From Icerya purchasi (taxonomy: Eukaryota; Arthropoda; Insecta; Hemiptera; Monophlebidae), in assembly GCA_039619475.1 (NCBI GenBank), contig CM077116.1:371518294-371582293 (forward strand): a DNA stretch of 64,000 bases. The letters run 5' to 3'. Numbering within the stretch: the stretch's first letter is position 1; every line of letters starts with the position of its first letter. Position numbers and translations under genes: made by a program. This document shows positions 36,930 to 47,925 of this stretch, one piece after another. Under the pieces are notes generated by a model. It ran no database searches, was not told the origin of the DNA, and saw only the letters and a program-made list of their open reading frames with translations.

Positions 36930-37580
36930 GGGCACGTTAACAGTGGAACTTACCCAACGCAAAGGCTGCTACATTATATAAGGAAAAGATTAGAAATTCA
37001 GGAGATAAAGAAGGCCAACAAAGGAATTATATTGAGCCCTCTCTAAGAATGAAGTGGACGCTATAAGGAGTAGGAAGACAGAGGAGTAGTATGTTCGGAG
37101 GAAATAAAGGGGCATTCGAACAAGACGTGATTCGCATCGGGTATCTCTGGAGGGTCAACACAAAAGGAGATTGAACAATAGAAAAACGGAAAAGAAAAGC
37201 CGGAAAAAAAAAATATGATTGAATCGCAGGCGAACTATAGAGGAAATAATCGAACGGCTAAGGTAAAAAGATTAAACCGAGGAAGAGAGGAAGGAAAGGG
37301 CTGTACAGAAAGGTAAAAAGATCGAGGATTGGTAAAGATTGAAATCCGGTCCAGAAATCGTGGTGGGAACGATAAGAAAGACAGTAGAGAGTTTGAGCAG
37401 GAAATCTACTAATGAATAGACCACTGGTCGCCGTCGAACGTGCCAACGAGTCAATCAACTCGTTGCATGCTGCAATGACCAGGAATCCATAGTAGATTAA
37501 TTACAACAGAACGGGATGCAAATAAATTGGAAATTAAGAAGCGAATTTGGAGAATAATGGGATCAGTGACATGAGTAGGA
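36901..37580 (-). mobile_element. LINE family A, 3' end with poly(A) tail
   Basis: A T29 run at 36901-36929 followed by GGGCACGTTAACAGTGGAAC marks a minus-strand LINE 3' terminus with its poly(A). Upstream blocks (GACGCTATAAGGAGTAGGAA, GGGGCATTCGAACAAGACGT, GGAGGGTCAACACAAAAGGA) match the copies at 45.7 and 52.2 kb. Minus-strand relics of the C-terminal LINE coding region, many stops. 5' limit unclear. Confidence 0.7.
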
Positions 37581-38433
37581 AAAGGAGAGGAGATAGCCAA
37601 TACTTTTTTTATATTCTATTTCCTATTACGAAATAAAAAAACTGAAAAAATCGATTTGCCGAGATCTTTTTATTTATAGAGAGAAAATTAATTTTGTCAT
37701 AAAAACTAATTCGATAAAAACCTTCGACTCTGAGATACATTTCTAAAGTATTATCACATACGGTAAATTTAAACGCACATCTAAAATTTTCTAACGCGTT
37801 GAGGAGGGACCATTTTTTCCGTTAGTATGAAATAGAGACTTACATGCCGATATTTTTATAAATATACCGATTCATTATGAAAATCACAGCCGACCTTAGA
37901 TCGAGTCGAACCGTATTTAATAATCTCGTAGCAGCGTCAAGTTAGCCCCCCGAGGCGGAATTTTAAAATCAAATTTAACTAAATGTACTGATAATTAAAT
38001 ATTTTGTGTCGCACGATAACACAGAGTATTAGCAAAAACTTTTTACATGGTGGCTAACTTGACGATATATTCGAAATAATTTGATGATTTAAAAAAAATA
38101 ATTGTATCTGCAGACGGCAATATAGTTTTGCGTCGAATTGCGCTGCTGTAAATTAGAAAAAAATTGCACCGTTCCCCCTTTTCCAGGAAATTTTTTCAAA
38201 AGAACGATATAATTTGACAAAGGCTTTTCTAAGAATTTTCAAAAAGCCAATGTATCCGAAAGTCGTGGTCGTTTCATGTCTAATTGTTTCGGCTATATCA
38301 TTTGTCTACATTTTCCAATTTATTCGGAAATGTTAAAAGTCCATCGAAATTTTACTTTACAATAAGTTATCGTGAAATAATAACAGGGTGGATTGCCAAT
38401 ATCATCTTAAAATAAAAATACGATTATTAAGGT
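37581..38433. other. AT-rich DNA, nothing recognised
   Basis: No supported feature. GTCAAGTTAGCC near 37938 is echoed inverted as GGCTAACTTGAC near 38051. Confidence 0.4.
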
Positions 38434-39506
38434 TTACGTTGTACGAATCATAAAACGACACCAGATTTCTCTCTTAAAAGTTTCATTTATATGTTGCATG
38501 TATCTTGGAGATACCGTTTTGCTTAAGAACGCAAACACGAATAACGGAGACAACAACAGAACGACGAAGTGAAGGAAACAAAGAGAACCTCTTGGATTCG
38601 CAAGAAGACTAGGCTGAACAAACAGATAGAAAAAAACGCAATTGTTAGAAAAAGAGGAAGCGCAAATATCCGATAGCACAATCTAAGATGAAAACTTTTA
38701 CACAGCGGCCGGAGATTAGACGATGGGACTTTTTTAAAAAAATAAGAAAAGTGGCAACAACCCGAACCAAGGAGTCCGCCGTTTTATTACCGAAGATGCC
38801 CGAATGACTAGGAACTTACGGTAAATATCAATATAAATGGAATGAAGGGAAGAAAGAACGTAGATAAGTGTGAGCGTATGCGGAGTATGATAAAATCACA
38901 GGAATAATCAGGCGGGGAAGAATGAATTAAAGTAAAGGGCGGTCATGGAGTCAGATATAATCGAGAATTTAGAGGAAAGGTGATTGGAGGAAATGAAAAT
39001 AGCGAATAGTTAGTAGAGTCGTTAATTGGTTTACGATTATGGAATAGAAAGGAGGCAGACGAAAAGATTCTGAAAAGTCAGGATCTGGAAGAGTAAAAGA
39101 GGCTCCGACTCCACCTGGCCTTTTCGAACCATCTGTAACACGGTTGCATGCGAACGAAATTGAGAATAGTACTGTGGAATTCCTGTCTAATGAGGGCTTG
39201 CGGAACAAAATTCGTAGAGCGTAGGTATAATAAACATTTTAGGAGGATGGCAGAGTTCGGTGAAATTAAAAGGGAAATAGAGGAGACTGACAAAAGAAAT
39301 TGTGTAAGAGAAAAACGAACTAAGCCGAAAAAAGATGAGGGATAAAATAGGGGTTTTTCTAAGTGTGAGAAAGTTCCTAGAAAGGAAAAGATAGGAATGG
39401 ATAATAGTAGAGGACCGGAATGGAAGACGCTTAGCCAGAAAACGATAGCCCAAATACAATCTGCGAATAGAAAGAGAAAGAGGTGGCGTATTAGATTCAG
39501 CAAGAA
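38434..39506 (-). mobile_element. LINE family A, 5'-truncated copy inside a Tigger element
   Basis: In minus order: AESNTPPLSLSIRRLYLGYR (at about 39500-39440), FLAKRLPFRSSTIIHSYLFL, SRNFLTLRKTPILSLIFFRL, then CNRVTDGSKRPGGVGASFTL (RNase H first strand with TDGS), PDPDFSESFRLPPFYSI and VQPSLLANPRGS near 38600. The same run of segments is present at 55.4-56.3 kb. The left (5') limit is sharp at about 39506, where pogo/Tigger sequence begins. Frameshifted throughout. Confidence 0.78.
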
Positions 39507-39835
39507 CTTTTTAAGGTCTTCAAAGGGTTTTTTAACAGCGACATCAAGTGGTTGTAACTGGCTTGTCATACCTTCTGGCCACGAAACGAATCCATCGCTA
39601 ACATACCGTCTCGTTTCAGAAGTTCACCCGGTCTACGCTCCCATACGCACCCTAACCAATCTTACATAAGTGTTCACTCGTCATCCAGGCATTTTGTTGA
39701 GCTCGAACAATTATCCCGCCTCAGAACGTTTCTTCTGGCACAGTCCTCCTGTTCAAAATTACATATGGTGGTAATTTATTGCCATCCGTAGTAGCACCCA
39801 GCATAACAGTTGCTCTTAACTTTTTTATTGTACCT
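39507..39835 (-). mobile_element. pogo/Tigger DDE transposase fragment
   Basis: Minus strand: ATVMLGATTDGNKLPPYVIL, NRRTVPEETF, a stop, GGIIVRAQQNAWMTSEHLCK, then VWERRPGELLKRDGMLAMDS with FRG, and, after a gap, GMTSQLQPLDVAVKKPFEDL. These are consecutive conserved blocks of Tigger/jerky-like transposases ('MLDSFRGH....GMTSqLQPLDVsVNKPFKD'). About 25 codons are missing between FRG and GMTSQ. The first Asp-containing block (MLDSFRGH type, here MAMDSFRGQ-like) remains; the frame breaks elsewhere. It ends at the LINE A junction. Confidence 0.82.
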
Positions 39836-39900
39836 CGAATTTAAGACGCATCCATTATTTAAATTAGAAATTTAAAATACAAGATCAAAAATTTTACGTG

Positions 39901-39978
39901 ACGTCGGGGGCATTCGAACCCGGACCTTATTTCCAAGAATGTACAAATAGACGTCACTTTTACCGTTACACCACAAAA
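39901..39978 (-). repeat. tRNA-like SINE head or tRNA pseudogene
   Basis: On the minus strand an A-box-like TGGTGTAACGGTAAAAGTGA is followed, after about 40 bases, by a clear B box GGGTTCGAATGCCCC (complement of 39907-39921). The acceptor stem is not convincing and the middle is longer than a normal anticodon arm, so a SINE head is more likely than a functional tRNA. Confidence 0.55.
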
Positions 39979-40358
39979 CAAATTCATCATGACTTGTGGC
40001 ATTTTTATACTATATAAATGTAATAAATGACGTGTTTAAATTTTTAGTAAATTAAAAATTGATTTTTTTAAAATTATTATTTTATAGTTTTTTTAATCAT
40101 TTTTTTGTTTAATATACTTCATTTTAGAATATAATTCCGAACCATTTGCGTAAAATAAACATAAACATGATCTGGAATTTATTGCATAATTTTTTCTAAA
40201 CGGCTATGTATATTATTCGTTAAATGTTAAAAATTTTAATTTCTCGCGTAAATCAAAAAGTTTCATTCTAATAGTATTTTACACAGTTCATTTCATCATG
40301 GCCTTCTATCGATCTGCAAAATTTCATCCAAATCGGCGACCCGCAGATCGTGACCTCT

Positions 40359-40440
40359 CCTTGTAGGACAGGAACGTCGAAACCCCACGAAACGGGACTT
40401 TTCCTTGTAGGACAGGAATGTTTAAACCCCAGGAAACGGT
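40359..40440 (+). repeat. 44-bp tandem duplication
   Basis: CCTTGTAGGACAGGAAcGT... AAACCCCAcGAAACGG at 40359 is repeated 44 bases later at 40403 with a few differences. Confidence 0.85.
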
Positions 40441-42326
40441 GGTCGCCACTGTTTTTAACCCATCACAAATCCTTCATTAACTTATCTCGAAAAATTCTAT
40501 TCAATACTCTCGTAATGACTTCCAAAGAATTTTTGAAGATCGACTTTTGACTGCTTTACGGTGATTATCCGCTACAAGTTGGACGGGAGAAATATCACGT
40601 TTTGTATCGCGTTTTTTCTGCTCCTTATTTTGGATGTAAATGTACCTTCGAGCCTAGCTTCGATTTCGGCTAAGCATCATCGTTGCTGTTAAAATATAAT
40701 AACGCTGAAATGTTTATTCTTCAATTAGGAGCTTTTCTTCAGAGATTGTTTAATTTCTCTACGAGCATTTCTGGAGCCTGTGTCCCAAAACTCGACGTTT
40801 TGAAAAAACTTTTCAACGGTAGTTACCAGCGATCGGTAACTTCATTATTTCATCAGATATGGATCTAGAATTGAATCGCAGCTTCCAGACCTGCATTACA
40901 CAATCGGGCTCATATCGATCATCCGGATATTCAATACACTCGGAAATTGGAAATAGTTTGCACCGGTGTATAAGACGCAGCCTATACCATTGTTAGGTTA
41001 GATTACGCGTGTTAGAGAAAGAAATTGCAAGATAGCTGATGTAGAAAAAAAAGGTAAAGTTTTTTTCGAATTATCCTAATGTTTAACCGTTTTTCACTTT
41101 TCCAGCTGATCTGGCACATTTCGGCTCAGATATCCGTTTCATATAAAAAAAGCGCAGAAAAGGACAAACAGTGTATCTATTCTTCTCTGTTCAAGGTCCA
41201 TACTTTAGCTTCTATAGCGGAACCGCGTGAACCTGGAATTCTGTATAAATTTCATCGATTCAGTTTTTGTATTTGCCAGGTCGTCCGGCGAATTGTAGTC
41301 CGAGTTACACCATCAACTCTGCTGTAGGATGCAGATCCGCGCGGATGCGTATCCTTCTAGACCTACCGATCTTTAGTAGTTACCGTAAAAAAGCCTAACG
41401 AATACAGTTGGAACCTACTTAATAAGCATCTATACATTTATATTGCTAAACGGCAGGAGATGATCTACTACCCTTATTTGCCTCTTCGATAGTCGCTTTT
41501 AGCCAGCGATATGTTCAGACTCGGTTGTCCGTAGGTCACACTGGGGTTGGGAGACGTCGTTTGAGTACCAAGTTGTTCCTGTTCTAGTTACTAGAGAGTA
41601 TGCGGAAGATTCGTGTCGAAGTGTTCGCAATTGTGGAACGGTCGGCAGCGGAAATTATACGTGCGTTTTGCCTTCGTTTTTTTGTGTCATTGTAATCCGA
41701 TGAACCAGGCGCAGTCCACTGTTGAAGATGTACGTCTCCATAGGAGAAACTAAAACCAATCGCTCCGTTTTGATCATTTTTTTTTTCTTCTGTTTTTTTT
41801 TTTTTTTTTACTATATTTAATTTTCTTCGACGTTCAAAGAAAAATCCCTCACCGAACAATGGCTCTTGCTACAGGAGCGAAAACAACTTTTAAACGACCG
41901 GAATGAACTCATTGGGGCTTTTTCGGTAAAGTTATTTTTGGCGTAGTTTCAATTGCTAATTTTTTTCCAACTTTCAAGTAGCTCCTCCTATTTAGGTTGG
42001 TTCTAAGCTAGAAGCTTACAAAGCGCTAATTCAAGAGGTTGTTATAATAATTACAAACCAAAAATCCAAAAAAGACATCGTTTATTCGTAGGGAGCAGCG
42101 AATTAGCGGGAAAAGTTTTGTAAACTATTCAGAGACGGTGGAAAAATATTATCGTGTTCGGTAGATGGCTGCACCTATGGAGCCTGGCTAGTTCTCGGCC
42201 AGTTGTGGTGCTCGAAGTTTTAGCTGATTTGTTGGCAACAGTGGTCGATGTGTGCACGGAGTCGTTCGCGTTGAACGTTTCAGCGTCTGCTTATACTTTA
42301 CAACGTTTTCCCGTACGGCTTTCAAA
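40441..42326. other. Region upstream of the membrane-protein gene
   Basis: Unassigned to about 42180, with overlapping short frames lacking motifs (for example 41079-41327). From 42180 the sequence is CpG-richer (GTTCTCGGCCAGTTG, GGAGTCGTTCGCGTTGAACG), fitting a promoter and 5' UTR of the gene starting at 42327, but no TATA or initiator can be singled out. Confidence 0.4.
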
Positions 42327-42428
42327 ATGACCGGCCGAAAAGAAAACGGAAAACGCTCGATAAGAATACGGGAAGCGGCCATTTTCGTTGGCAAAGCCTT
42401 TTCAGTATTTATTTGCATGCAATTTTTC
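42327..42428 (+). CDS. Small membrane protein, first coding exon
   Basis: The ATG at 42327 (context TCAAAATGA) starts MTGRKENGKRSIRIREAAIF and continues VGKAFSVFICMQFF, a basic N-terminus entering a hydrophobic segment. The exon ends at a near-perfect donor TTC|GTAAGTG at 42429, phase 0. It joins 42806 in frame to extend the membrane segment (..MQFF-VIGITGTFIIGYNI). An upstream in-frame ATG at 42252 exists in the same open frame; I prefer 42327 because a stretch of basic residues followed by a membrane segment is a more usual start and the upstream part looks like 5' UTR. I do not recognise the family. Confidence 0.65.
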
Positions 42429-42805
42429 GTAAGTGTGTGTGTGTATATCTCCTTTTTTTGAAAATCATATGAATGAAAACATTTTCATTGCAGTTGCTGT
42501 TAGTTGTTTTTCAGAAATTCCTGTTAAATTTTTTTGTTAAGTTGTAAAATTAAACGACAAACGAAAAAAAAAAAAAGAAAAAAAAAGAAAGAGTATGTGT
42601 GAATAATAAAAAAACGGATTGAGAAATTTATTTCAGTAGGGTTTCTCTCTCTATTTTTTTTTTTTTAAATTACACAGTGTCACACATCTCTATTGTCGAA
42701 TAAATACTAGATTATTATGATGTTTTTACTAAAATCAAGCTTCAAAGAATCCTAGAAAATCCTAAAAAATGATTTTAATCAAGAGGTATGATTTTCCACT
42801 TACAG

Positions 42806-42935
42806 GTTATCGGAATAACCGGAACATTTATAATCGGATACAATATAGATCTGACCGAAGAAGTTCATCCCGATCATAACACTGGCGCCAAAATTTCAAA
42901 TTATCCTGCTATGCGAGGGGAATTTTTTACCGACG
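42806..42935 (+). CDS. Small membrane protein, second coding exon
   Basis: Acceptor CACTTACAG (AG at 42804-42805). It encodes VIGITGTFIIGYNIDLTEEV, HPDHNTGAKISNYPAMRGEF and FTD, then one base of a split codon before donor GTCAGT at 42936. The start completes a transmembrane helix, followed by a polar loop. With exon 1 and the exon at 57181 all three junctions keep frame (phases 0 and 1). A short helix-loop start is found in many small membrane families, so topology alone does not name it. The 42788 open frame continues past the donor only by chance. Confidence 0.65.
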
Positions 42936-43274
42936 GTCAGTATAGTAGTAGTTTATTGTTAAAATTTTTCCTTAACGTAATTCGCGTAGAAATGCAAAAT
43001 TTAAATGGAGAAAAAAAATTCAGATAGAGTGACAAGAGCAAATCACAAAAACAAAAAATTATTAAGAAAAAAATAGCCGAAAATTGTGTCAGTTTCGACT
43101 GAGCGATCTTCAAAATTTCCGCGTCTGAAACGATATAAGTGAAAATGATGTATGTTGTGTATTGTGTATTTACATATAAAACAACAACAACGAGATCGTG
43201 TTTAATTTTGCGTTAGCCGCCTTCATTTTCCCTCTATTTTTATTTGAGTCACTACCCTTGGTTGGTATTCTCAT

Positions 43275-43320
43275 AAAAAAAAAAAAAAAAAAATACATAT
43301 ATATATATATATATATATAT
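43275..43320. repeat. Poly(A) and (AT)n microsatellite
   Basis: A19 run at 43275-43293 followed by about 12 AT units. Confidence 0.9.
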
Positions 43321-44399
43321 TAATATGTATGTGCATGAATAATTCAGACCCCTTGGACTTCTTCTTTAGCACCATCTCTGAGATCAATGTAATATTATAC
43401 TTCATTGCTTAGTTGAAAACCTGTTCTTGTGTTTTCAATGTTGTTTCTTTTTATACATCCAGTTTTACTGTAATAAATGTCAATTTTTTCAGATACATGC
43501 ATATCATATCCCGCGATATTTCCCCCTTCCACCCAAAAAAGAAAATAAAAAAATATATCGGCAGTAGACAGGTTGTTTTTTAGATAGTTGTATATCTCCA
43601 GGGCACGGAAGAAAGGCGAAATAATTTTTTCATTTCGTATCACATTGCATAAATAACAAATAAGCTTCGCCGAAGTCATAAAGTCGTACGACTAGATGAG
43701 AGTGACGAAATTTCAAAACGAGAACTTGTCAGAAGTACTATAGTGTGGTTACTTTGGCCGGACGCATCCTATAACCACATCAGGAGTAGCGTTTAGAACA
43801 CTCTAGTGTAGCTAATGTGCCGTCTGTAAAGTAGCAAAAAGAATGTGGAAGAAGCAAGAATGGAGTAAAATTACTCTTAACATGGGGGTGGGGGGGGGTT
43901 GAATACCGAAAACAAAATGTGAGTTATCGGGAAATTACTAAAAATTGCTGCGTTACCGTTGTAGGCGAAGGATGAGTTTTGGTTCGCTAAAGTCGTTCAC
44001 GCGTTTATTTTCAATAACCATCCCATATCAAAAATTCATATTAGACTCCAAGTTCTGAAACAGATTATGATAATGTTCATCATCAGTAGAGAGACAAATA
44101 GTATAATCTATTCCGAAACGTAGGAGCCCGATATGAATTGCTTTAACGCAGTTTTTACCGAAAATAGACGTGCGAAGGGATATTCTTACATTTTTGATGT
44201 TGTTTATTTATTTATTTTTTTAACGAGTTAGCGCTTCTTTGACGGTTAACTTTTTGAATCGCCAGAATTTCGTGATACTCCGATATTGTTAAGCGTGATC
44301 AGTATTTAGGGGGGGAGAGGGAAATTTACAGAAATGAGTAATAATTGTGGAAAATATTATTATAATCTCTCAGAAATAATGTTACTAAGGATACTTGTT
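43321..44399. other. Intronic DNA, nothing recognised
   Basis: The minus-strand frame at 43395-43679 has no motif. A G-rich run lies at 43884-43900. Confidence 0.4.
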
Positions 44400-44720
44400 C
44401 GTTAACAATAAAGAATGGCCAAAGCCGGGAATTTTGTTGTGAAAACTGGGGAAAAAGTGAAAATAGCTAAAAACGGTTTTTTTTGAATAAGAAAAAATTA
44501 TTTGGAGCGAAAAAAAATGAATGCACTTTTTAATGCACTACTCAAGAATAAATTACAACGTTCTGTTTTCTTCATATGAAATATGCAGCGGCAGTTAAAT
44601 ATTACCGATAGTAATAAGAAGATTACATTCTTTTCTCTGATTTAGACCGGGAAAACCGAGAGTATTTGGACCAGGAAAACCAGGAATTTAAAAATTATAT
44701 TTTAGTGGCCACCGGTGCAG
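44400..44720. repeat. Dispersed non-coding repeat (copy 2)
   Basis: GGGAATTTTGTTGTGAAAAC, GGGGAAAAAGTGAAAATAGC and AAAAATTATTTGGAGCGAAA match 14885-14975. ACCGGGAAAACCGAGAG..GGAATTTAAAAATTAT near 44646-44700 corresponds to the end of copy 1 near 15550. Confidence 0.55.
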
Positions 44721-44779
44721 ACACGGGGGGTTATATCCTCGTTTTAGTCAGATGAAGAATGATAGGACACTGTTTAACA

Positions 44780-45030
44780 CTAGAAATATTGAAAAAATAA
44801 CTTCGAAGTCAGATTTGTGCATTTGTGGAGAGTTGGGTTTTATAGAACGTATGATCTAATAAGTTGCCCAACAATAACAGGGGTGGTAAATTGTACCATA
44901 AATTATGTAAGATGTACGCTACTTTATCACAGTGAACATTGGGAGATAGTTTCCGAACCGGCGGGCGAGGGCATAATTACGTTACGCAGATATATTATGA
45001 AATCAAATAAAATGATACCTTAAAAGATCA
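44780..45030 (+). mobile_element. LINE C-terminal fragment (zinc-knuckle-like)
   Basis: Plus-strand frames give RTLFNTRNIEKITSKSDLCI and CGELG, then, after a frame change, LISCPTITGVVN. This fits the 'C.CG..ET..H.l..CP' motif that ends R1/I-type ORF2 proteins. The following frame to 45023 is open but unremarkable. Confidence 0.45.
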
Positions 45031-45689
45031 AGTCCTATCCTACATAATAGATACGATATGTTGGATACACAGAACTGATATCGGTTTGTTTATTAACAAA
45101 CTTGGTAAATATTTAAAGTTTAAGAGTGAGAGTGGCTAAGTGTATCAATTCGTGCATCTACCGGAATCTGAAAAATAAAAAATAAATCAAATCGGAAAAT
45201 TGATGAAAAATAAATCGGTTCCATTTAGCAATAATAAAATTGAAAGCCTACTTTTTTTTTTATAATTTCATTATAAAACTAAGGGACACAGGAGTGAGTT
45301 TTGCACATAACTGAGTAGAGCGAATATTAAATATTAATAATGTTAATTTGATACATAGTCACAACTTTAATATAACTACACATTTAAATATTATACATTT
45401 ACAATGAAAAATTTACTTCAATGGCGAAAATTGCATTATCTAAATTTAAATATTTTGCTTTGTGGACGGTGATATAATAAGCCAGAGTTAAAGAAAGCTC
45501 TGTTGCCGTAAGCATGGCACGCTATTTTTTTTTTTTTAAATACGTTGTAACTAGTTAAAAACTATAAAACACAATGATGGGGAAATTTGAAAAGTTTTAA
45601 ATATTTATAATAAAGATCAATTACAGTCTTCTTCAAGCCACTATATTAACGATCGCTGGTCCAAAGGTTAATAGTTGCTTAACCCTCTT
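45031..45689. other. Intronic AT-rich DNA, nothing recognised
   Basis: No supported feature. Confidence 0.4.
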
Positions 45690-46200
45690 ACAGCATTAGT
45701 TTTGCCTTTTTCTTTAGGCATGCCAATAGTGGAGCTTATCCAACGTAAAGAACTGTAAGTTATGTTAAGAAAGATTAAAAATTGGAGAAATAAAGGAGGT
45801 TAACAAAGGAACTACAGTGACCGAGGGGAGAGCGAAGATGGTGTGTGGACACTATAAGGAGTAGTAGGAGGCAAAGGTTCAGAAGATTGGAATAATAAAG
45901 AGTTTCTTTGTGAAAATAATATAAGACATCCAAATAGGATCTGATTTACATCCCAAGAATGCTCTGAAGGGTCAAAGTAACACAAAGGAAACTAAACAAG
46001 AAAGAAACGGAAAAGAGAAGCTGGAAGTAGACTGTCATTGAACCGAAGGTTAACTAAGGGAGAAATGGTAGAACGGCTAACGTTAGGGAAAAATCTAGGG
46101 AAGGGGAGTTGAGGAGAAAGGTGCAAAAATGGGGATTAGAAAATAGGAAAGAATAGAAATCAGAAATTAAAATGGAAACGATAAGAGCCATTGATTTTAA
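45690..46200 (-). mobile_element. LINE family A, 3' end copy
   Basis: Starts at TTCTTTAGGCATGCCAATAG and TGGAGCTTATCCAACG (complement of the family's 3' terminus). Internal landmarks GACACTATAAGGAGTAGTAG, ATGCTCTGAAGGGTCAAAG and AAGGTTAACTAAGGGAGAAA are shared with 36.9 and 52.2 kb. Many stops. Confidence 0.7.
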
Positions 46201-46695
46201 ACCTGAGTTTCATTATTACTTTTTGCGTTGCAACTAAACAATTATTTTGAGCTTCAATTACAATACAGTAACATTAAGATAGGAAGGTTTTTCAACGTTC
46301 TATGCTGAAATTTCTTGTCTAGTCGGTTTTTTTAGTTGTAACACATTTTAAAATCTAGCTATAGCACGGATATGCTATCCTTCAAAAACCGGTTGTGATG
46401 AAATTATGATCACTTCTGGTTATTATTTCCTCAGCAACGTGGCATAAAACATCCTGGAAAACTGCCTGTTGTTCACTTCCTCGTATTATAACCACTTTTT
46501 TAACTTCATTATATACCGATTTGTTAAGAACGGATTACTGCCGGACTATTTGTGTGCTCAATCTTTTACCTGCTGGAGCCGTGCAATGTTCCAAAAAAGT
46601 AAGCTCAAAATTAACCAATAGAAATATTAACCTTATAAAATATTCTACTTTAGTTTATATTAACGAATTCTACTTGGTGGGACAATAATAAATAA
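46201..46695. other. Intronic DNA, nothing recognised
   Basis: No supported feature. Confidence 0.35.
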
Positions 46696-47273
46696 ATGTC
46701 GCCAAAAATGTTTTTTTATTACAGTAAACTTTTAAGGTATAAAACAGAAAAAATAAGATTACCGACAAGGGAAAAGGTATATGGGACTAGGAACTATGAC
46801 AATTTATGTTTTATAAGACCTAAAGGGATTAATAATAAAATTGATAATGTTGAAGAGGAAGTTATGAGTCATTTACTAGGTAACTTACCAAAGGAATTAA
46901 GAGACGAATTTAATTTGAATATATGGAAAGACAAAATAAAAATATGGTTGATTGCGTGGTGCAAAGAATGAGAAATGGATAGTCATAGGAAAGGAACAGC
47001 GATAAGACGGGTAATTGATTGAAAGAGTAAATAATTATAAATGATGTAATGAAAAAAAAAAAATGCTCAGTTCTAGCTGCATTACTTATGGCTTATGTGA
47101 AAATATTGTGGTACGATGTGCGATAGGTATAAATGTTGTGAATTAAAATTAGACGTAGAATAGTAAAAATAGAAGTTAAGTTGAATTAAGTAATTATATA
47201 TAAGACGAATATGATGTATTAGACTTAAGATGTATATAATGAATAAACGATATAATTATGTTGGGAACCCACA
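46696..47273 (+). mobile_element. LINE ORF2 C-terminus and 3' UTR, plus-strand copy
   Basis: An open frame of 91 codons: MSPKMFFYYSKLLRYKTEK, then NYDNLCFIRPKGINNKID and LLGNLPKELRDEFNLNIWKD with KIKIWLI. This matches the style of the extreme C-terminus of Jockey/CR1-like ORF2 ('..YN.LP..ir...s...FK.kvK.wL'). A 3' UTR follows and stops at ATGTTGGGAACCCACA (47273) without the final tail, where the opposite-strand copy begins. The first Met is not necessarily a real start. Confidence 0.6.
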
Positions 47274-47925
47274 TTTTTTTTTTTTTTTTTTTTTAAATAA
47301 TTTGTGGGTCCCACAAGGCCAGAGCCCGTTTGTGGGTTTCCAACATAATTATATCGTTTATTCATAAGAGTTTACATCATCTTAAATCTAACTACTTCTA
47401 ATACAACACTATATAATACTGTAAAATTTATAATAAGCCAGTATTGTAATACAATATTTATACATGTACTTACAAAGAAACCGACACTCTCTCAGCAACA
47501 ACCTAAAACTCAAATTAACCCAAAAAATTACGCAAAATTCAATCCAGCAAGGTCACGTGCACGCAATAGACCAAAAGGAATCCCAGATCCGTTATTCCAA
47601 AATGCCCAACACGATGCGACAGCGAGCAACAAGACTAACATCTAATCTCAATTTTGAAATTCATATTGTTCTTTACACTATGCATCGTCCATATCTTTAT
47701 TTTATTCTTCCATCTAGATTCATATTCTCTCTTTCTTAGATTTTATTCGGTGTATGTTCCCCATTAATTTTATCAACACTTCTTCTTGCACATTGCCTAT
47801 TTTACTATTGGCTGCTCTTGACCTTATACAAAACATATTTTATCATAACTTGTAATATGTTGTGTTTTCAACCTTAGCAGCTTATTATTATAAAAGTAAA
47901 TCATTTTCGGTGACATTTCTTTGTT
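47274..47925 (-). mobile_element. Same LINE type, minus-strand copy with poly(A)
   Basis: On the minus strand MSPKMIYFYNNKLLRLKTQ (about 47920-47860), decayed middle and KNKIKIW; then GAATAAACGATATAATTATG and the 3' tail CCTTGTGGGACCCACAAATT, ending in an A-run (T21 on plus, about 47274-47294). It is tail-to-tail with the plus copy and shares an inverted 35-bp match with it (47239-47273 against 47331-47365, one mismatch). Confidence 0.6.

Noticed and set aside
39901..39978. Functional intron-containing tRNA gene
   Set aside because: Good B box, but the acceptor stem and anticodon arm do not fold convincingly; kept only as a tRNA-like repeat.
41584..41859. 91-codon minus-strand frame
   Set aside because: Driven by an A/T run encoding lysines; no motif.
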